Assembly (NCBI GenBank): GCA_963746175.1 | Contig: CAVVAH010000004.1 | Coordinates: forward strand, 248,001-312,000 | Direction: 5' to 3' | From: CAVVAH01 sp963746175 | GTDB taxonomy: Bacteria; Actinomycetota; Actinomycetes; JACCUZ01 | DNA: 64,000 nucleotides | In this document: positions 10,245-17,951 of the stretch, one piece after another | Layout: each line of letters begins with the position of its first letter | Numbering within the stretch: position 1 is the first letter of the stretch | Notes under the pieces: model-generated | Database searches by the model: none | Told to the model about the DNA's origin: nothing | The model's input: only the letters and a program-made list of their open reading frames with translations | Translations under genes and position numbers: made by a program

Positions 10245-11097
10245 GCGACTCGACGTCCGCAAGACGTACAAGCTCTTCGTCGGCGGGAAGTTCCCGCGGT
10301 CCGAGAGCGGCCGGTCCTACGAGGTCGCCGACAGCAAGGGCCGCTTCGTCGCCAACGCGGCGATGGCCTCCCGCAAGGACGCCCGCGACGCCGTCGTCGC
10401 CGCGCGCAAGGCGTACCCGGGCTGGGCCGAGGCCACGGCGTACAACCGCGGCCAGGTGCTCTACCGGGTGGCCGAGCTGCTCGAGGGCCGCCGCTCGCAG
10501 TTCGTCGACGAGGTCGCCCTCGGCGAGGGCATCTCGCGCAGCAAGGCGGAGGGCGTCGTCGACGCCGCGATCGACCGCTGGGTCTGGTACGCCGGCTGGT
10601 CCGACAAGCTTGCCCAGGTCATGGGATCGGCCAACTCGGTCGCCGGGCCGTACTTCGACTTCTCGGTGCCGGAGCCGACCGGCGTCGTGGCCGCGATCGC
10701 CCCGCAGGACTCGTCGCTGCTGGGCCTGGTGTCGGTCGTCGCGCCGGCGATCGTCAGCGGCAACACCGTCGTCGTCCTGGCGAGCGAGAAGCGGCCCCTG
10801 CCCGCCGTCACGCTGTCCGAGGTGCTCGCGACCTCTGACGTCCCGGGCGGCGTCGTCAACGTGCTCACCGGCGTTACTGCCGAGGTGGCCCCGTGGCTCG
10901 CCTCGCACATGGACGTCAACAGCATCGACCTGGCCGGCGCCGCAGAAGCCGACGTCGTCGACCTGCGGGTCGCGGCCGCGGACAACCTCAAGCGGGTCGT
11001 CCGGCAGGAGCGCGCCGAGTGGACCCGGGTCCCCGACCTGACCCGGCTGCGCACCCACCTCGAGACGAAGACGGTCTGGCACCCGATCGGGGTCTGA
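10237..11097 (+). CDS. short, catalytically incomplete aldehyde dehydrogenase-like protein
   Basis: Starts at ATG 10237, overlapping the full-length aldehyde dehydrogenase by 8 bp in another frame. The 286 residues align with the N-terminal NAD-binding half: KLFVGGKFPRSESGR near the start, GVVAAIAPQDSSLLGLVSV where the enzyme has PWNFP, then GNTVVVLASEKRPLP and GGVVNVLTG. After about residue 225 it is reduced to a short tail. There is no LELGGK glutamate segment, no catalytic Cys segment, and no cysteine anywhere. It is therefore probably not an oxidoreductase on its own and may act as a partner or regulatory subunit of its neighbour (inference). The gene looks intact and its codon use matches its neighbours, so this is not an obvious pseudogene. 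Confidence 0.82.
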   Translation: MSERLDVRKTYKLFVGGKFPRSESGRSYEVADSKGRFVANAAMASRKDARDAVVAARKAYPGWAEATAYNRGQVLYRVAELLEGRRSQFVDEVALGEGISRSKAEGVVDAAIDRWVWYAGWSDKLAQVMGSANSVAGPYFDFSVPEPTGVVAAIAPQDSSLLGLVSVVAPAIVSGNTVVVLASEKRPLPAVTLSEVLATSDVPGGVVNVLTGVTAEVAPWLASHMDVNSIDLAGAAEADVVDLRVAAADNLKRVVRQERAEWTRVPDLTRLRTHLETKTVWHPIGV

Positions 11098-11119
11098 CCC
11101 TCCCGATAGCCTCCCGCCG

Positions 11120-11725
11120 GTGACGCCGCCGACCGCCAGACTCATGCTGCTCGCCGGGCCGTCGGGCTCCGGGAAGACTCACCTCGCCGAGGAGTCCGGG
11201 CTGCCGATCGTCGACCTCGACCACTTCTACAAGGACGGCGACGACCCCACCGCCCCGCGGCACCCGACGCTCGGCATCGTCGACTGGGACGACCCGCGGT
11301 CCTGGGACGCCGAGGGCGCGCTGGACGCCCTCGACCGGCTCTGCCGTACCGGCTCGGCCGACGTGCCGGTCTACGACATCTCGCGCGACGGCCGGGTCGG
11401 CACCCGCCGGGTCGACATCGGCGACGCACCGGCGTTCGTCGGCACGGGGATCTTCGCGGCCGAGCTCGTCGAGCCGGCCCGGGACCGGGGGCTGCTGCGC
11501 GACGCGGTGGTGGTGAAGCGGTCCCGCGTCAAGAACTTCCTGCGCCGGCTCCTGCGCGACCTGCGCGAGCACCGCAAGCCACCGTGGACCCTGGTCCGCC
11601 GCGGCGTGACGCTGCTGCGGGCCGAGCCCGGCGTCGTCGCGCGGCAGACGGCCCTCGGCTGCCGTCCCTGCGACCGCGCCGCGACGCTCGCCGCCCTGCG
11701 GGCCGCCGGCGAGCGCTCGCCCTAG
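11120..11725 (+). CDS. uridine kinase-like P-loop NTPase
   Basis: A 201-residue P-loop kinase with a Walker A motif GPSGSGKT at residues 13-20. A following VDLDHFYKDGDDP segment (about 30-42) matches the Asp-containing substrate loop of uridine/phosphoribulokinase-type kinases. VPVYDISRDGRVG (about 84-96) resembles the YDx phosphate-acceptor region. The start is GTG at 11120, 22 nt after the short aldehyde dehydrogenase-like gene. Context with deoC, deoA, cdd and add supports a nucleoside kinase role, but the true substrate is uncertain. Its stop overlaps the convergent LysR gene's stop by 4 bp. Confidence 0.78.
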   Translation: MTPPTARLMLLAGPSGSGKTHLAEESGLPIVDLDHFYKDGDDPTAPRHPTLGIVDWDDPRSWDAEGALDALDRLCRTGSADVPVYDISRDGRVGTRRVDIGDAPAFVGTGIFAAELVEPARDRGLLRDAVVVKRSRVKNFLRRLLRDLREHRKPPWTLVRRGVTLLRAEPGVVARQTALGCRPCDRAATLAALRAAGERSP

Positions 11726-12618
11726 TCACCGGCCGCCCAGTCGCCGGCCAGCTCCGCGCAGACCTCGACGGCGAGCTCGACGAACCGGGTGGCGGCCGGA
11801 GTCAGCTGACGGTCGACGTGCCAGACGACACCGAGCTGACGCGGCGGCACCGCGGACGACAGCGGGACGACGGCAGTGTGCGGGTCGTCCTCGTCGACGG
11901 TCAGCCGCGGCATCAGGGCGTAGCCGAGACCGGCCGCGACGAAGCCCTGGATCGTCGGGTTGTCGTTCGAGCGGAAGACGAACGTCGGGTCGTGACCGGT
12001 GCGACGCAGGCGCCGGACCAGCTCCTCGTGCAGGTCCGGGTCGGTGAAGCCGATCAGCGGCAGCCGGGCCGCCTGCCGCAGGCTGACGGTCCCCGTGGCG
12101 ACCTCCGGCGCACCGGCCGGCGCCAGGCACACGAAGGGGTCGTCGAGCACCCGGCGTACGGCGAACGGCCCGTCCGGCACGGGCAGGGGAGCGAACGACA
12201 GGTCGAAGCGGCCGGACTCCACGCCCTGCGCGAGCTCGCTGTACTCCCAGGCCTCCTCGGCGACCAGCTCGACGCCGGGCCACTCCTCGCGGAACCTGCG
12301 GAGCAGTCCCGGCAGGACCTGGGTGCCGACGCTCTGCATGACCGCGACGTGCAGCCGGCCGTGCTCGCCGGCGAGCAGGGCGGCGATGTCGGCCTGGGCG
12401 GCGTGCAGCCGGGCGACGACGGCGCGGGCGTGCACCACCAGCGACTCGCCGACCGGCGTCAGCCGGACCCGGCGCGGGCCGCCGGGGCGGACGAGCAGCG
12501 GCGCTCCGACCTGCCGTTCCAGGGTCGCGACCTGCTGGCTGACGGCGGACTGGGTGTAGCCCAGCCGCAACGCCGCCGCGCTGAAGGTCCCCGTCTCGAC
12601 GACGGTGAGCAGGGCCAC
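11722..12618 (-). CDS. LysR-family transcriptional regulator (start uncertain)
   Basis: N-terminal winged helix-turn-helix (VETGTFSAAALRLGYTQS, then AVSQQVATLERQVG) followed by a LysR effector-binding domain (LHVAVMQSVGTQVLPGLLRRF onward). Family similarity begins upstream of the given start, at least from the Asp codon at 12631-12633 (DTRQLVALLTVVE). However, no in-frame ATG, GTG or TTG lies between that point and a GTG near 12870, inside the divergent neighbour. GTG 12618 is the first usable codon but removes the beginning of the first DNA-binding helix. A small indel near 12640-12700 or a non-standard start is possible. The divergent layout with the zinc-ribbon gene suggests autoregulation from the shared 12640-12732 region; the target is unknown. 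Confidence 0.8.
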   Translation of the reverse strand: MALLTVVETGTFSAAALRLGYTQSAVSQQVATLERQVGAPLLVRPGGPRRVRLTPVGESLVVHARAVVARLHAAQADIAALLAGEHGRLHVAVMQSVGTQVLPGLLRRFREEWPGVELVAEEAWEYSELAQGVESGRFDLSFAPLPVPDGPFAVRRVLDDPFVCLAPAGAPEVATGTVSLRQAARLPLIGFTDPDLHEELVRRLRRTGHDPTFVFRSNDNPTIQGFVAAGLGYALMPRLTVDEDDPHTAVVPLSSAVPPRQLGVVWHVDRQLTPAATRFVELAVEVCAELAGDWAAGD

Positions 12619-12732
12619 CAGCTGGCGGGTGTCCCAGGCCGGCGGGACCGTGGTGGGACTATCAGCTCTCCTGATGGTTCCTCCCCGGAACGTGGATTGT
12701 CCTGATGGTACCCAGGTGCCGACAATGGAGAC

Positions 12733-12924
12733 ATGTTCCTCACCGACTGCCTCGAGTGCGGCCTGCGCGAGCTGCGCGGCGCGCGCTCCATCGAGACCCT
12801 CGTCAGCACCGAGCAGGGGATGGACCTCGTCTACCGCTGCTCCCGCTGCGCGACCGTCAACCTGCTCCACCCGCGTACCGCCTCGACCGCCGTCGCCGGC
12901 AGCGCGCACCCCGTCGCCGCCTGA
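12733..12924 (+). CDS. small CxxC...CxxC zinc-ribbon-like protein
   Basis: Encodes 63 residues from ATG 12733. Two CxxC pairs (CLECG at residues 6-10 and CSRCATVN at about 37-44) are spaced like a zinc ribbon or treble clef. The central part (STEQGMDLVYRCSRC) reads as a beta-strand leading into the second knuckle; the Ala/Pro-rich tail is probably disordered. It is divergent from the LysR gene and its function is not recognised. A role as a nucleic-acid-binding or regulatory ribbon is only a fold-level inference. GC-rich codon third positions and the clear motif argue for a real gene despite its size. Confidence 0.7.
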   Translation: MFLTDCLECGLRELRGARSIETLVSTEQGMDLVYRCSRCATVNLLHPRTASTAVAGSAHPVAA

Positions 12925-12943
12925 CAGGCCGCACCGCGTCGAC

Positions 12944-13011
12944 CTCCGCGAGGGCTGCAGACACGCCGACCGGGCCACTCCATCCTCGGCCTGTCGGGAG
13001 CGCTCGCGGAG
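12944..13011. terminator. weak inverted repeat between convergent genes
   Basis: Nine-base arms ctccgcgag (12944-12952) and ctcgcggag (13003-13011) are perfectly complementary but separated by 50 nt. They lie between the stop of the zinc-ribbon gene and the stop of add, where a bidirectional terminator is expected. The long loop makes this tentative. Confidence 0.3.
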
Positions 13012-13014
13012 AGG

Positions 13015-14112
13015 TCAGGCGGTCAGGGCGGCGTAGCCGGGCTTGACGACGTCCTCGATGATCGCCAGCCGCTCGTCGAACGGGATGAACGCCGACTTCA
13101 TCGCGTTGACCGTGAACCACCGGAAGTCGTCGTAGCCGTAGCCGAACGCCTCGGCCAGCTGGACCATCTCGTGGGTCATCGACGTGCCGCTCATCAGCCG
13201 GTTGTCGGTGTTGACCGTCACGCGGAAGCCGAGCCGGCGGAGCAGGCCGATCGGGTGCTCGGCGATGGACTTGGCCGCTCCCGTCATGACGTTGGACGTG
13301 GGGGCCATCTCGAGCGGGATCCGCTTGTCCCGGACGTAGGCCGCGAGCCGGCCCAGCGTCGCCGTGCCGTCCGGGCCGACGGTGATGTCGTCGATGATGC
13401 GCACGCCGTGGCCGAGCCGGTCGGCGCCGCACCACTGGATGGCCTGCCAGATCGACGGCAGTCCGAACGCCTCGCCGGCGTGGATCGTGAAGTGCGCGTT
13501 CTCCCGCTGGAGGTACTCGAACGCGTCCAGGTGACGGGTCGGCGGGTTGCCCGCCTCGGCGCCCGCGATGTCGAAGCCGACCACGCCGGCGTCCCGGTAG
13601 CGCACCGCGAGCTCGGCGATCTCCTGGGACCTGGCCGCGTGCCGCATCGCGGTCAGCAGCGCGCCCACCCGGATCGGGTGCCCGGCCTCTGCCGCGAGCC
13701 GCTCCCCCTCCCGGAAGCCGGCGTTCACCGCCTCGACGACGGCGGGCAGCTCCAGGTCACGCTCGACGTGCAGCTCCGGCGCGTAGCGCACCTCGGCGTA
13801 GACGACACCGTCCGCCGCCAGGTCCTGGGCGCACTCGGACGCGACCCGCGCCAGCGCCTCGTCGGTCTGCATGACGCCCACGGTGTGGGCGAAGGTCTCG
13901 AGGTAGCGCTCCAGGGAGCCGGAGTTGGCGGCCGCGACGAACCACGCCGAGAGCTCCTCGACGTCCGTGGTGGGCAGGTCCTCGTAGCCCGTCTCCGCCG
14001 CCAGCTCGACTACGGAGCGTGGCCGAACGCCGCCGTCGAGGTGGTCGTGGAGCAGCACCTTGGGCGCGGGACGCAGGTCATCGCTGCTCAAAGAGGTCAA
14101 AGAGTTGGTCAC
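13015..14112 (-). CDS. add: adenosine deaminase
   Basis: Zinc-dependent hydrolase converting (deoxy)adenosine to (deoxy)inosine in purine salvage. The 365-residue protein shows the metal-binding HxH in LLHDHLDGG (about residues 20-28), the HAGE motif with metal His and catalytic-region Glu in FTIHAGEAFG (about 210-219), GADRLGHGVR (about 230-239) carrying the catalytic His, and the metal/substrate Asp in VNTDNRLMSG (about 294-303). Length is typical. The start is GTG at 14112, directly after an upstream gene-free gap shared with the divergent gene at 14175. It belongs functionally with the adjacent cdd-deoA-transporter operon. Confidence 0.95.
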   Translation of the reverse strand: MTNSLTSLSSDDLRPAPKVLLHDHLDGGVRPRSVVELAAETGYEDLPTTDVEELSAWFVAAANSGSLERYLETFAHTVGVMQTDEALARVASECAQDLAADGVVYAEVRYAPELHVERDLELPAVVEAVNAGFREGERLAAEAGHPIRVGALLTAMRHAARSQEIAELAVRYRDAGVVGFDIAGAEAGNPPTRHLDAFEYLQRENAHFTIHAGEAFGLPSIWQAIQWCGADRLGHGVRIIDDITVGPDGTATLGRLAAYVRDKRIPLEMAPTSNVMTGAAKSIAEHPIGLLRRLGFRVTVNTDNRLMSGTSMTHEMVQLAEAFGYGYDDFRWFTVNAMKSAFIPFDERLAIIEDVVKPGYAALTA

Positions 14113-14174
14113 GGGAGGACGGTACCGTCTGCGAGACTCTCAACTCTGACTCCGGCGAGCACGATGAAAGAGGC

Positions 14175-14612
14175 ATGACGGTGGGTGCACGTGAGGACGT
14201 CCGGATCATCCGGCCGGCCGCGATCCTGGACGAGCGCGCCGCCGCACAGGTGCTCCAGCAGCTGCGGCGGCTGGACGTGTCCGCCGGGGGCATCTGGAAC
14301 GCCACGTCCTCCCTCTGGCAGCGCTACGACGCTCCCTGGGACGGCGTCGGCGGCACCCGCGGCGAGGCCAAGCTGCTCGGCTCCATCGCCGTCATGTACG
14401 ACTCCCCGCACCGGCACGAGATCACCATCTACAAGGTCACGGTGAGTGAGAACGGCCTGGACCAGGGGTGGACCGTCGAGAGTCTCTGCGACGACGCCCT
14501 CATCTGGGCCGGCCTGACCATCGCGACCTGCCCGCGGGCCGAGCTGACGCAGCCGCCCACGGCCGACCCGTTCAAGATCCACGGCGGGGACCGGGACCGC
14601 AAGCCGCTGTAA
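14175..14612 (+). CDS. conserved hypothetical protein, 145 residues
   Basis: ATG 14175 is preceded by aaagagg at a good ribosome-binding distance. The product is acidic to neutral, soluble, with no signal peptide or membrane segment and no recognisable catalytic motif. Notable stretches are aromatic-rich IWNATSSLWQRYDAPW (about residues 44-59) and the Cys-containing VESLCDDALIWAGLTIATCP (about 106-125). I do not recognise a named family. It is divergently arranged with add and ends 5 bp before the stop of the convergent cupin gene. The clean start and actinobacterial codon bias support a genuine gene. Confidence 0.72.
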   Translation: MTVGAREDVRIIRPAAILDERAAAQVLQQLRRLDVSAGGIWNATSSLWQRYDAPWDGVGGTRGEAKLLGSIAVMYDSPHRHEITIYKVTVSENGLDQGWTVESLCDDALIWAGLTIATCPRAELTQPPTADPFKIHGGDRDRKPL

Positions 14613-14616
14613 CGCC

Positions 14617-14994
14617 CTACGCCTCGCTGCCGCCGGGCTCCGGGTCGCGGTGCGCCAGGTCCGGCTCGAACGCCGGGAGGCAGACCGCGACGTACTCCGC
14701 GCCCTCGGCGCCGACGAGGTAGCGCACCCGCTCTCCGGACCGCGTGATCACGGCCTGACCCGCGGGCACCTCGAGCCGGCCGTCGTCGTGCTCGACCACG
14801 ACCGAGCCGCGGAGCACCAGCGTGACCTCGTCGAACTCCGGGGTCTGCGCCGGCTCCGACCAGCCGGGCGGCGCCTGCATGTGCGCCACCGACACGGCGT
14901 CGGTCCCGGACGTCACGCGCCCGACGTACTCGTCGATGACCTTGCCACCGGGCACGGGGATCCGGGTGGGCGCGGCGATCAGCTGCGGGGCCAT
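14617..14994 (-). CDS. small cupin-domain protein
   Basis: The 125-residue protein is a single cupin barrel. Motif 1 is around FDEVTLVLRGSVVVEHDDG (about residues 54-72), followed by VPAGQAVITRSGERVRY (about 76-92). This resembles the EutQ-like/ethanolamine-type cupins, but motif 2 lacks an obvious metal-binding His. Its ATG overlaps the deoA stop by one base (TGATG), so translation is coupled to thymidine phosphorylase. It is the last gene of the nucleoside transporter-cdd-deoA operon. A role in sugar-phosphate or nucleoside metabolism is suggested by position only. Confidence 0.82.
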   Translation of the reverse strand: MAPQLIAAPTRIPVPGGKVIDEYVGRVTSGTDAVSVAHMQAPPGWSEPAQTPEFDEVTLVLRGSVVVEHDDGRLEVPAGQAVITRSGERVRYLVGAEGAEYVAVCLPAFEPDLAHRDPEPGGSEA

Positions 14995-16286
14995 CAGCCG
15001 ACCCGGTCCAGGACGAGCGACGGTACGTCGGGGCGCGAGCCCTCCGGCGCGATGACGACAGCGCCGGCGAGCGCCGCCTCGGCGTCGGCGAACCGGGCCG
15101 GCTCATCGGTGTGCAGGGTGAACAGGGGCTCTCCGCCGCGTACCTCGGCGCCGGGCTTGGCGTGCATCTCGACGCCGGCAGCCGCCTGCACCGGGTCCTC
15201 CTTGCGGGCCCGGCCGGCGCCCAGCCGCCACGCCGCGAGGCCCACGGCGTAGGCGTCCAGCCCGACGAGGACACCGTCGGCCGGCGCGGCGACGACCTGG
15301 GTCTCACGTGCGGTCGGCAGCGGCGCGTCCGGGTCGCCACCCTGGGCGCGGATCATCCGCTTCCAGACGTCCATCGCCGAGCCGTCGGCCAGCTTGTCGG
15401 CCGGGTCGACCCCGTCCAGACCGGCGGCCGCGAGCATCTCGCGCGCCAGGGTGAGGGTGAGCTCGACGACGTCCCCGGGGCCGCCGCCCGCCAGCACCTC
15501 GACGGACTCGCGCACCTCCATGCCGTTGCCCGCCGTGAGCCCGAGCGGGGTGGACATGTCGGTGAGCAGGGCCACGGTGCGGACGTCGTGGTCGGCGCCG
15601 AGCGCCACCATCGTCTCGGCAAGCTCGCGGGCCGACGCGACGTCCTTCATGAACGCCCCGGAGCCGACCTTGACGTCGAGCACGAGCGCACCGGTGCCCT
15701 CGGCGATCTTCTTGCTCATGATCGAGCTGGCGATCAGCGGGATGGCCTCGACGGTGCCGGTGACGTCGCGCAGGGCGTAGAGCTTCTTGTCGGCCGGTGC
15801 CAGGTCGTCGCTGGCCGCGCAGATGACGGCGCCGACGTCGGCGAGCTGGGCGAGCATCTCCTCGCGGGACAGGGTGGCCCGCCAGCCGGGGATCGACTCG
15901 AGCTTGTCGAGGGTGCCGCCGGTGTGGCCCAGCCCGCGGCCGGACAGCTGCGGCACCGCCGCTCCGCAGGCGGCGACGAGCGGCGCGAGCGGCAGCGTGA
16001 TCTTGTCGCCGACGCCGCCGGTGGAGTGCTTGTCGGTGGTCCGGCGGCCACCGATCGCCTCGGTGGGGAACGACATCCGGATGCCCGAGGCGATCATCGC
16101 GTCGGTCCAGCGCGAGATCTCGTGGCGGTCCATCCCGTTGAGCAGGATCGCCATCGCGAGCGACGACATCTGCTCGTCGGCGACCTCGCCGCGCGTGTAG
16201 GCGGCGATCACCCAGTCGATCTGCTCGTCGGTGAGCCCGTGCTTGTCCCGCTTGGCGCGGATGACGTCGGTGGCCGAGGGGCTCAT
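14994..16286 (-). CDS. deoA: thymidine phosphorylase
   Basis: Catalyses reversible phosphorolysis of thymidine and deoxyuridine to base plus 2-deoxyribose-1-phosphate, which feeds DeoC after isomerisation by a phosphopentomutase not seen here. The 430-residue protein has the phosphate-binding KHSTGGVGDK (about residues 80-89), the family signature SGRGLGHTGGTLDKL (about 110-124) and a C-terminal alpha/beta lobe typical of pyrimidine nucleoside phosphorylases. ATG 16286 overlaps the end of cdd by 4 bp; the stop overlaps the cupin start. Pyrimidine-nucleoside phosphorylase is the alternative, since the family is hard to split by eye. Confidence 0.94.
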   Translation of the reverse strand: MSPSATDVIRAKRDKHGLTDEQIDWVIAAYTRGEVADEQMSSLAMAILLNGMDRHEISRWTDAMIASGIRMSFPTEAIGGRRTTDKHSTGGVGDKITLPLAPLVAACGAAVPQLSGRGLGHTGGTLDKLESIPGWRATLSREEMLAQLADVGAVICAASDDLAPADKKLYALRDVTGTVEAIPLIASSIMSKKIAEGTGALVLDVKVGSGAFMKDVASARELAETMVALGADHDVRTVALLTDMSTPLGLTAGNGMEVRESVEVLAGGGPGDVVELTLTLAREMLAAAGLDGVDPADKLADGSAMDVWKRMIRAQGGDPDAPLPTARETQVVAAPADGVLVGLDAYAVGLAAWRLGAGRARKEDPVQAAAGVEMHAKPGAEVRGGEPLFTLHTDEPARFADAEAALAGAVVIAPEGSRPDVPSLVLDRVG

Positions 16287-16690
16287 GCGCGGCTCTCCAG
16301 GTCCTCGGGGCCGAAGGCGTCCGGCAGGATCTCGCTCATCGGCCGGATCCCGCTCACGGTGTCGACGAGCAGGTCGGGGCCGCCGTTCTCCCACAGCAGC
16401 TGCCGGCACCGGCCGCACGCCATCAGCGTGTTGCCGTGGCCGTCGACGCACACGACCGCCACCAGCCGGCCGCCGCCGGTGGCGTGCAGCGACGACACCA
16501 TGCCGCACTCGGCGCAGAGCGCCACGCCGTACGCCGCGTTCTCGACGTTGCAGCCGACCACGACGCGGCCGTCGTCGACGAGGCCGGCGGCGCCGACCTT
16601 GAACCTGGAGTACGGCGCGTAGGCGCGCGCCATGACCTCGGTGGCCGCCTCGTGCAGCGCGGCCCAGTCCGCCTCGGTGACGTCAGCCAC
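16283..16690 (-). CDS. cdd: cytidine deaminase
   Basis: Zinc enzyme that hydrolyses (deoxy)cytidine to (deoxy)uridine. The 135-residue protein carries the catalytic-Glu segment VALCAECG (about residues 55-62) preceded by the substrate-binding GCNVENAAYG (about 46-55), and the two zinc cysteines of CGRCRQ (about 92-97). The size matches the homotetrameric short form. It overlaps the upstream permease by 8 bp and deoA by 4 bp, so import, deamination and phosphorolysis of pyrimidine nucleosides are encoded in one translationally coupled unit. Confidence 0.95.
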   Translation of the reverse strand: MADVTEADWAALHEAATEVMARAYAPYSRFKVGAAGLVDDGRVVVGCNVENAAYGVALCAECGMVSSLHATGGGRLVAVVCVDGHGNTLMACGRCRQLLWENGGPDLLVDTVSGIRPMSEILPDAFGPEDLESRA

Positions 16691-17951
16691 CCTGTCCTCG
16701 CCGGTAGGGCAGTCCGTCGGCTGCCGGCATGCGTAGCCGTTGCGCGGCCAGTGCCAGCACCAGCAGCGTGGTGACGTAGGGGGTCATGGTGGTGAAGTCG
16801 CCGGGCACCTCGTCGGTGGTGAAGTACCAGATCAACGCACCGGCGCCGATGACCGCGCTGATCGCCGCGGTGACCACCTTGCGTCCGACGAACAACCACA
16901 CGGCCATCAGTATCAGCGCCGCGCCGATCAGCAGCAGCAGGCCGTGCACCGACTCACCGCCCCGGCGGAGCTGCAGCGAGTCGGTGTAGCCGAACAGACC
17001 CGCACCCGCCGCCAGGCCACCAGGTCGCCAGTTGCCGAAGATCATGGCAGCCAGGCCGATGAAGCCGCGGTTGGCCGTCTGGCCCTCCCGGTAGCCGTTG
17101 CCGGCCACGATCGCGAGGAACGCCCCGCCGAGGCCGGCGAAGGCGCCGGAGGCGAAGACCGCGGAGTACTTCATCAGGTAGACGTTGACGCCGAGGGACT
17201 CGGCTGCCGTCGGGCTCTCGCCGCAGGACCGGAGACGCAGGCCGAACGGCGTGCGCCAGAGCACCACGTAGGTCAGCACGATCAGGGCGACCGCGACAAC
17301 GGTCAGCAGCGAGACACCGGTGAGCAGGCCGCGCAGCACGCCCGCGACGTCGGAGGCGAGGAACCACTCCTTCTTCTGCAGCGTGAGCAACGGGTCCGCG
17401 AGACCCGGGACGGAGACCTGCTTGATGTCCGGGGTGGGTGGCGACTGGGACTCGCCACCGCCGCGCACACCCTCGAAGGCCACGACGGAGAGGTACTGGG
17501 TGACGCCGAGGCCGAGGATGTTGATGGCGACACCGGACACGATGTGGTCGACGCCGAAGGTCACGGTGGCCAGCGCGTGCAGCAAGCCGCCGACAGCCCC
17601 CATGGCCGTGCCGACCAGGACACCGGTCCACGGCCCCCACTGGTACGCCGCCCAGCCGGCTCCCCAGGTGCCCAGGATCATCATGCCCTCGAGGCCGATG
17701 TTGACGACGCCCGCGCGCTCGGACCAGAGGCCGCCGAGCCCGGCCATCGCGATGGGCATCGACAGCGCCAGGGCGGCACCGACAGTGCCGCTGGAGGTGA
17801 GGTCGTCGGCTCCGCTGATCACACGCACGACGGCGAGCAGGAAGATCAGCGCACCGAGCGCCATGAGCACGAACCACGGTCCCGTGGTCGGCAGCCGGCG
17901 GCGCGCGACCTCGGAGCGGGTCTCACCCGGAGGGGCACCGACGATGCTCAT
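16683..17951 (-). CDS. nucleoside ABC transporter permease (second)
   Basis: A 422-residue integral membrane protein with about eight to ten hydrophobic segments. It has the BPD_transp_2-type signature ERAGVVNIGLEGMMILG (about residues 79-95) and RSCGESPTAAESLGVNVYLMKY as the cytoplasmic coupling region. With its neighbours it resembles the BmpA-NupOPQ/YufNOPQ guanosine-type importer. It overlaps the first permease by 4 bp and cdd by 8 bp. A roughly 40-residue cytoplasmic N-terminus precedes the first membrane span. Confidence 0.93.
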   Translation of the reverse strand: MSIVGAPPGETRSEVARRRLPTTGPWFVLMALGALIFLLAVVRVISGADDLTSSGTVGAALALSMPIAMAGLGGLWSERAGVVNIGLEGMMILGTWGAGWAAYQWGPWTGVLVGTAMGAVGGLLHALATVTFGVDHIVSGVAINILGLGVTQYLSVVAFEGVRGGGESQSPPTPDIKQVSVPGLADPLLTLQKKEWFLASDVAGVLRGLLTGVSLLTVVAVALIVLTYVVLWRTPFGLRLRSCGESPTAAESLGVNVYLMKYSAVFASGAFAGLGGAFLAIVAGNGYREGQTANRGFIGLAAMIFGNWRPGGLAAGAGLFGYTDSLQLRRGGESVHGLLLLIGAALILMAVWLFVGRKVVTAAISAVIGAGALIWYFTTDEVPGDFTTMTPYVTTLLVLALAAQRLRMPAADGLPYRRGQGG

